Positions 62,260-64,000 of a stretch of DNA of 64,000 nucleotides are shown here, in pieces; position 1 is the stretch's first letter, and every line of letters starts with the position of its first letter. Origin of the DNA: Vallitalea guaymasensis (GTDB lineage Bacteria > Bacillota > Clostridia > Lachnospirales > Vallitaleaceae); the NCBI RefSeq assembly GCF_018141425.1, contig NZ_CP058561.1, positions 5,084,001 to 5,148,000 of the forward strand. The letters are read 5' to 3'. The position numbers and the translations under genes were made by a program. The notes beneath the pieces were generated by a model. That model did no database searches, was not told the DNA's origin, and was given only the letters and a program-made list of their open reading frames with translations.

Positions 62260-64000
62260 ATGAGCAAATGTTTTGTAGAAGTTTTTGACGATATGCATCT
62301 TAATGATAGTATAGCTATGTATTTTGATAATGCTTTGGTGAAACGTGTTGTCATTAACACAAAGGTAAAAGAATTGCAGGTCTATGTAGTTTTCAACAAC
62401 ATAGTTCATATAAAATTTATACGCCAAGTTGAAAAACAGATAGAAAATAATTTATGTGCTAACTCTGATTTAACAGTCAGAATCATATGTGAGTATAACG
62501 TAAAATATGATTTGAATAAATTATTATTACTGTATGGGGATAGTATTTTATACGAGTTAAAACAGTTCAGTCCTATTTGCTTTGGTATTTTAAGAAAAGC
62601 AGATATTGAAGTTGAAGATGATAATGTAATTATTACTCTAAACAATAATACTATAGACTTTTTGAAAGACAAAGAAGTAGATAAAAGAATCGAAGAGATA
62701 ATTAATGGCAGGTTTAACATTAATACTTCTGTTTCTTTTAAGGTTAACGAAAAAGCTATAGAGAATAATAAAAAATTCGTTAAGAAGAGAGAAGAAAGAG
62801 AGAAAGAATTTGTTACTAAAATACTAAGTAATGCTCCTTATCCAAATAGTACTTCAACAAGTGATAAAAAACAGCAAGCATCAAAAAATGTAGAAGACAG
62901 TAAAATGATATATGGTAGAAAATTTGGTGGAGAGATTACTCCTATTGAGGAAATAGACAATGAGATTGATGACCTGATTTTTGATGGTATCATAATCAGT
63001 GTTGAGAGTAGAGAAATAAAGAATGATAAGTATATAGTAGCATTCGATTTAACTAACGATAAAGATTCAATAACCGCAAAATGTTTTATCAAGAAAGACC
63101 AATTTGAAGAGCAAGTAAGTGATAGACTAGTAAAAGGAAAATCAGTAAGAGTAAAAGGCAACTTACAGTTTGATACTTTTTCAAAAGAAATGACTGTTAT
63201 GGCAAGAGCAATCATGGAAATTAATGATTTTAGAATCAAACGTCTTGACTTAAGTAAAGACAAAAGGGTGGAACTCCATGCTCATACTCAAATGAGCGAT
63301 ATGGATAGTGTGGTAAGTGCAACAGCTTTAGTTAAACAAGCTATTGCATGGGGCCATGATGCTATTGCAATAACGGATCATGGAGTTGTCCAAGCTTTTC
63401 CTGAGGCTTTTCATACTGCTAGTGGTAATGATATCAAGATTATATATGGTGTAGAAGCATATTTGGTTGATGACCTGAAATCTATCGTACAAAATTCTAA
63501 TAAACAAAGTTTAGATGATGAGTATGTAGTATTCGATCTTGAGACTACTGGATTCTATCCTGGGAAAGACAGAATAACTGAAATCGGTGCAATAAAAGTA
63601 AAAAACGGGGAGATTATTGATGAATTCAGTACCTTTGTTAATCCAGAGAGGATGATTCCCGAGGAAGTAGTTAAGCTTACAGGCATAACCGATGATATGG
63701 TGGCTAAGGCACCTAAATATAAGGAAATTCTACCAAAGTTTATGGACTTTATTGGTAATTCAGTCCTAGTAGCCCATAATGCTGATTTTGACATTAATTT
63801 TATTAGGTATTTCTGTAAGGAAATTAATATTAGTGTTGATAATACAGTACTTGACACACTGGAACTTGGACGAGTGCTCCTTCCTGATTTGAATAACTAC
63901 AAGCTTAATACTATTACCAAAAAATTAAGTATAAAACTTGATAATCATCATAGAGCAGTAGATGATGCAATGGCAACAGCAAAGATTTTTATACAGTTTA
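62260..64000 (+). CDS. polC: PolC-type DNA polymerase III alpha subunit (3' partial)
   Basis: Replicative polymerase of low-GC Gram-positives; 580 residues are visible and the frame runs off the window end (full proteins are about 1400). In order: a poorly conserved N-terminal domain (about 1-230), an OB-fold (about 238-325, with FDGIIISVESREI), a PHP domain (from about 335, VELHAHTQMSDMD and AITDHGVVQAF), and an inserted DnaQ-type proofreading exonuclease (from about 424). The exonuclease carries the acidic motif FDLETTGFYPG and later HNADFDINFI and HHRAVDDAMAT. TAAGGAG precedes the ATG, 21 bases after ispG. Confidence 0.96.
   Translation, partial: MSKCFVEVFDDMHLNDSIAMYFDNALVKRVVINTKVKELQVYVVFNNIVHIKFIRQVEKQIENNLCANSDLTVRIICEYNVKYDLNKLLLLYGDSILYELKQFSPICFGILRKADIEVEDDNVIITLNNNTIDFLKDKEVDKRIEEIINGRFNINTSVSFKVNEKAIENNKKFVKKREEREKEFVTKILSNAPYPNSTSTSDKKQQASKNVEDSKMIYGRKFGGEITPIEEIDNEIDDLIFDGIIISVESREIKNDKYIVAFDLTNDKDSITAKCFIKKDQFEEQVSDRLVKGKSVRVKGNLQFDTFSKEMTVMARAIMEINDFRIKRLDLSKDKRVELHAHTQMSDMDSVVSATALVKQAIAWGHDAIAITDHGVVQAFPEAFHTASGNDIKIIYGVEAYLVDDLKSIVQNSNKQSLDDEYVVFDLETTGFYPGKDRITEIGAIKVKNGEIIDEFSTFVNPERMIPEEVVKLTGITDDMVAKAPKYKEILPKFMDFIGNSVLVAHNADFDINFIRYFCKEINISVDNTVLDTLELGRVLLPDLNNYKLNTITKKLSIKLDNHHRAVDDAMATAKIFIQF

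Noticed and set aside
62406-63857. Several minus-strand open frames at the right end
   Set aside because: They are shadows of polC, which is open on the + strand to the end of the window with OB, PHP and exonuclease motifs.

Overview
The window is an AT-rich stretch of chromosome from a Gram-positive, endospore-forming, flagellated bacterium of the Clostridia. The evidence is the pairing of a dcw-type cell-wall cluster with spoIIGA-sigE-sigG, a fla/che operon carrying cheC, cheD, fliY and swrD, a codY gene, and the PolC-type replicative polymerase. A Lachnospirales/Vallitalea-like relative is my guess from general resemblance only. Every gene lies on the + strand. No tRNA, rRNA, CRISPR array, insertion sequence or prophage was seen.

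Region 1 (1-10.6 kb) covers division and sporulation: mraY (5' end cut by the window), murD, ftsW, murA, ftsQ, ftsZ, then spoIIGA, sigE, sigG, ylmC and nrdR. murG, murB and ftsA are absent from the positions they hold in Bacillus. A strong terminator follows ftsZ. It is followed by a promoter resembling the Spo0A-activated spoIIG promoter of B. subtilis, including an abnormally long spacer.

Region 2 (10.6-20.2 kb) is mixed: a small lipoprotein, a 0.5 kb structured non-coding gap, comM, an unusual alanine-racemase-like gene translationally coupled to a Fem-type peptidoglycan aminoacyltransferase, dprA, topA and codY. A terminator closes codY. A CodY-box-like sequence and two candidate promoters precede the flagellar genes.

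Region 3 (20.2-53.6 kb) is one long flagellar and chemotaxis operon in nearly the Bacillus order. It runs through basal body and export ATPase (flgB-fliJ), hook (fliK, flgD, flgE), swrD, stator (motA, motB), switch (fliM, fliY, cheY), export gate (fliO-flhA), placement factors (flhF, flhG), a PilZ protein, chemotaxis (cheB, A, W, C, D) and sigD. Insertions relative to Bacillus are motAB, the PilZ gene, a small membrane protein before sigD, and a four-gene cassette after sigD (FapA-like, a very basic small protein, a DUF6115/SwrB-like protein, and a truncated MltG-like protein).

Region 4 (53.6-64 kb) covers translation and envelope lipid synthesis: rpsB, tsf, pyrH, frr, uppS, cdsA, dxr, rseP, ispG and the 5' part of polC. 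uppS, dxr and ispG all serve isoprenoid and undecaprenyl supply and so connect to the cell-wall genes at the start. TTG start codons with strong ribosome binding sites are common throughout. I found no clearly new multi-gene system. The best candidates for follow-up are the racemase/Fem pair, the post-sigD cassette, the structured gap upstream of comM and the rpsB leader.
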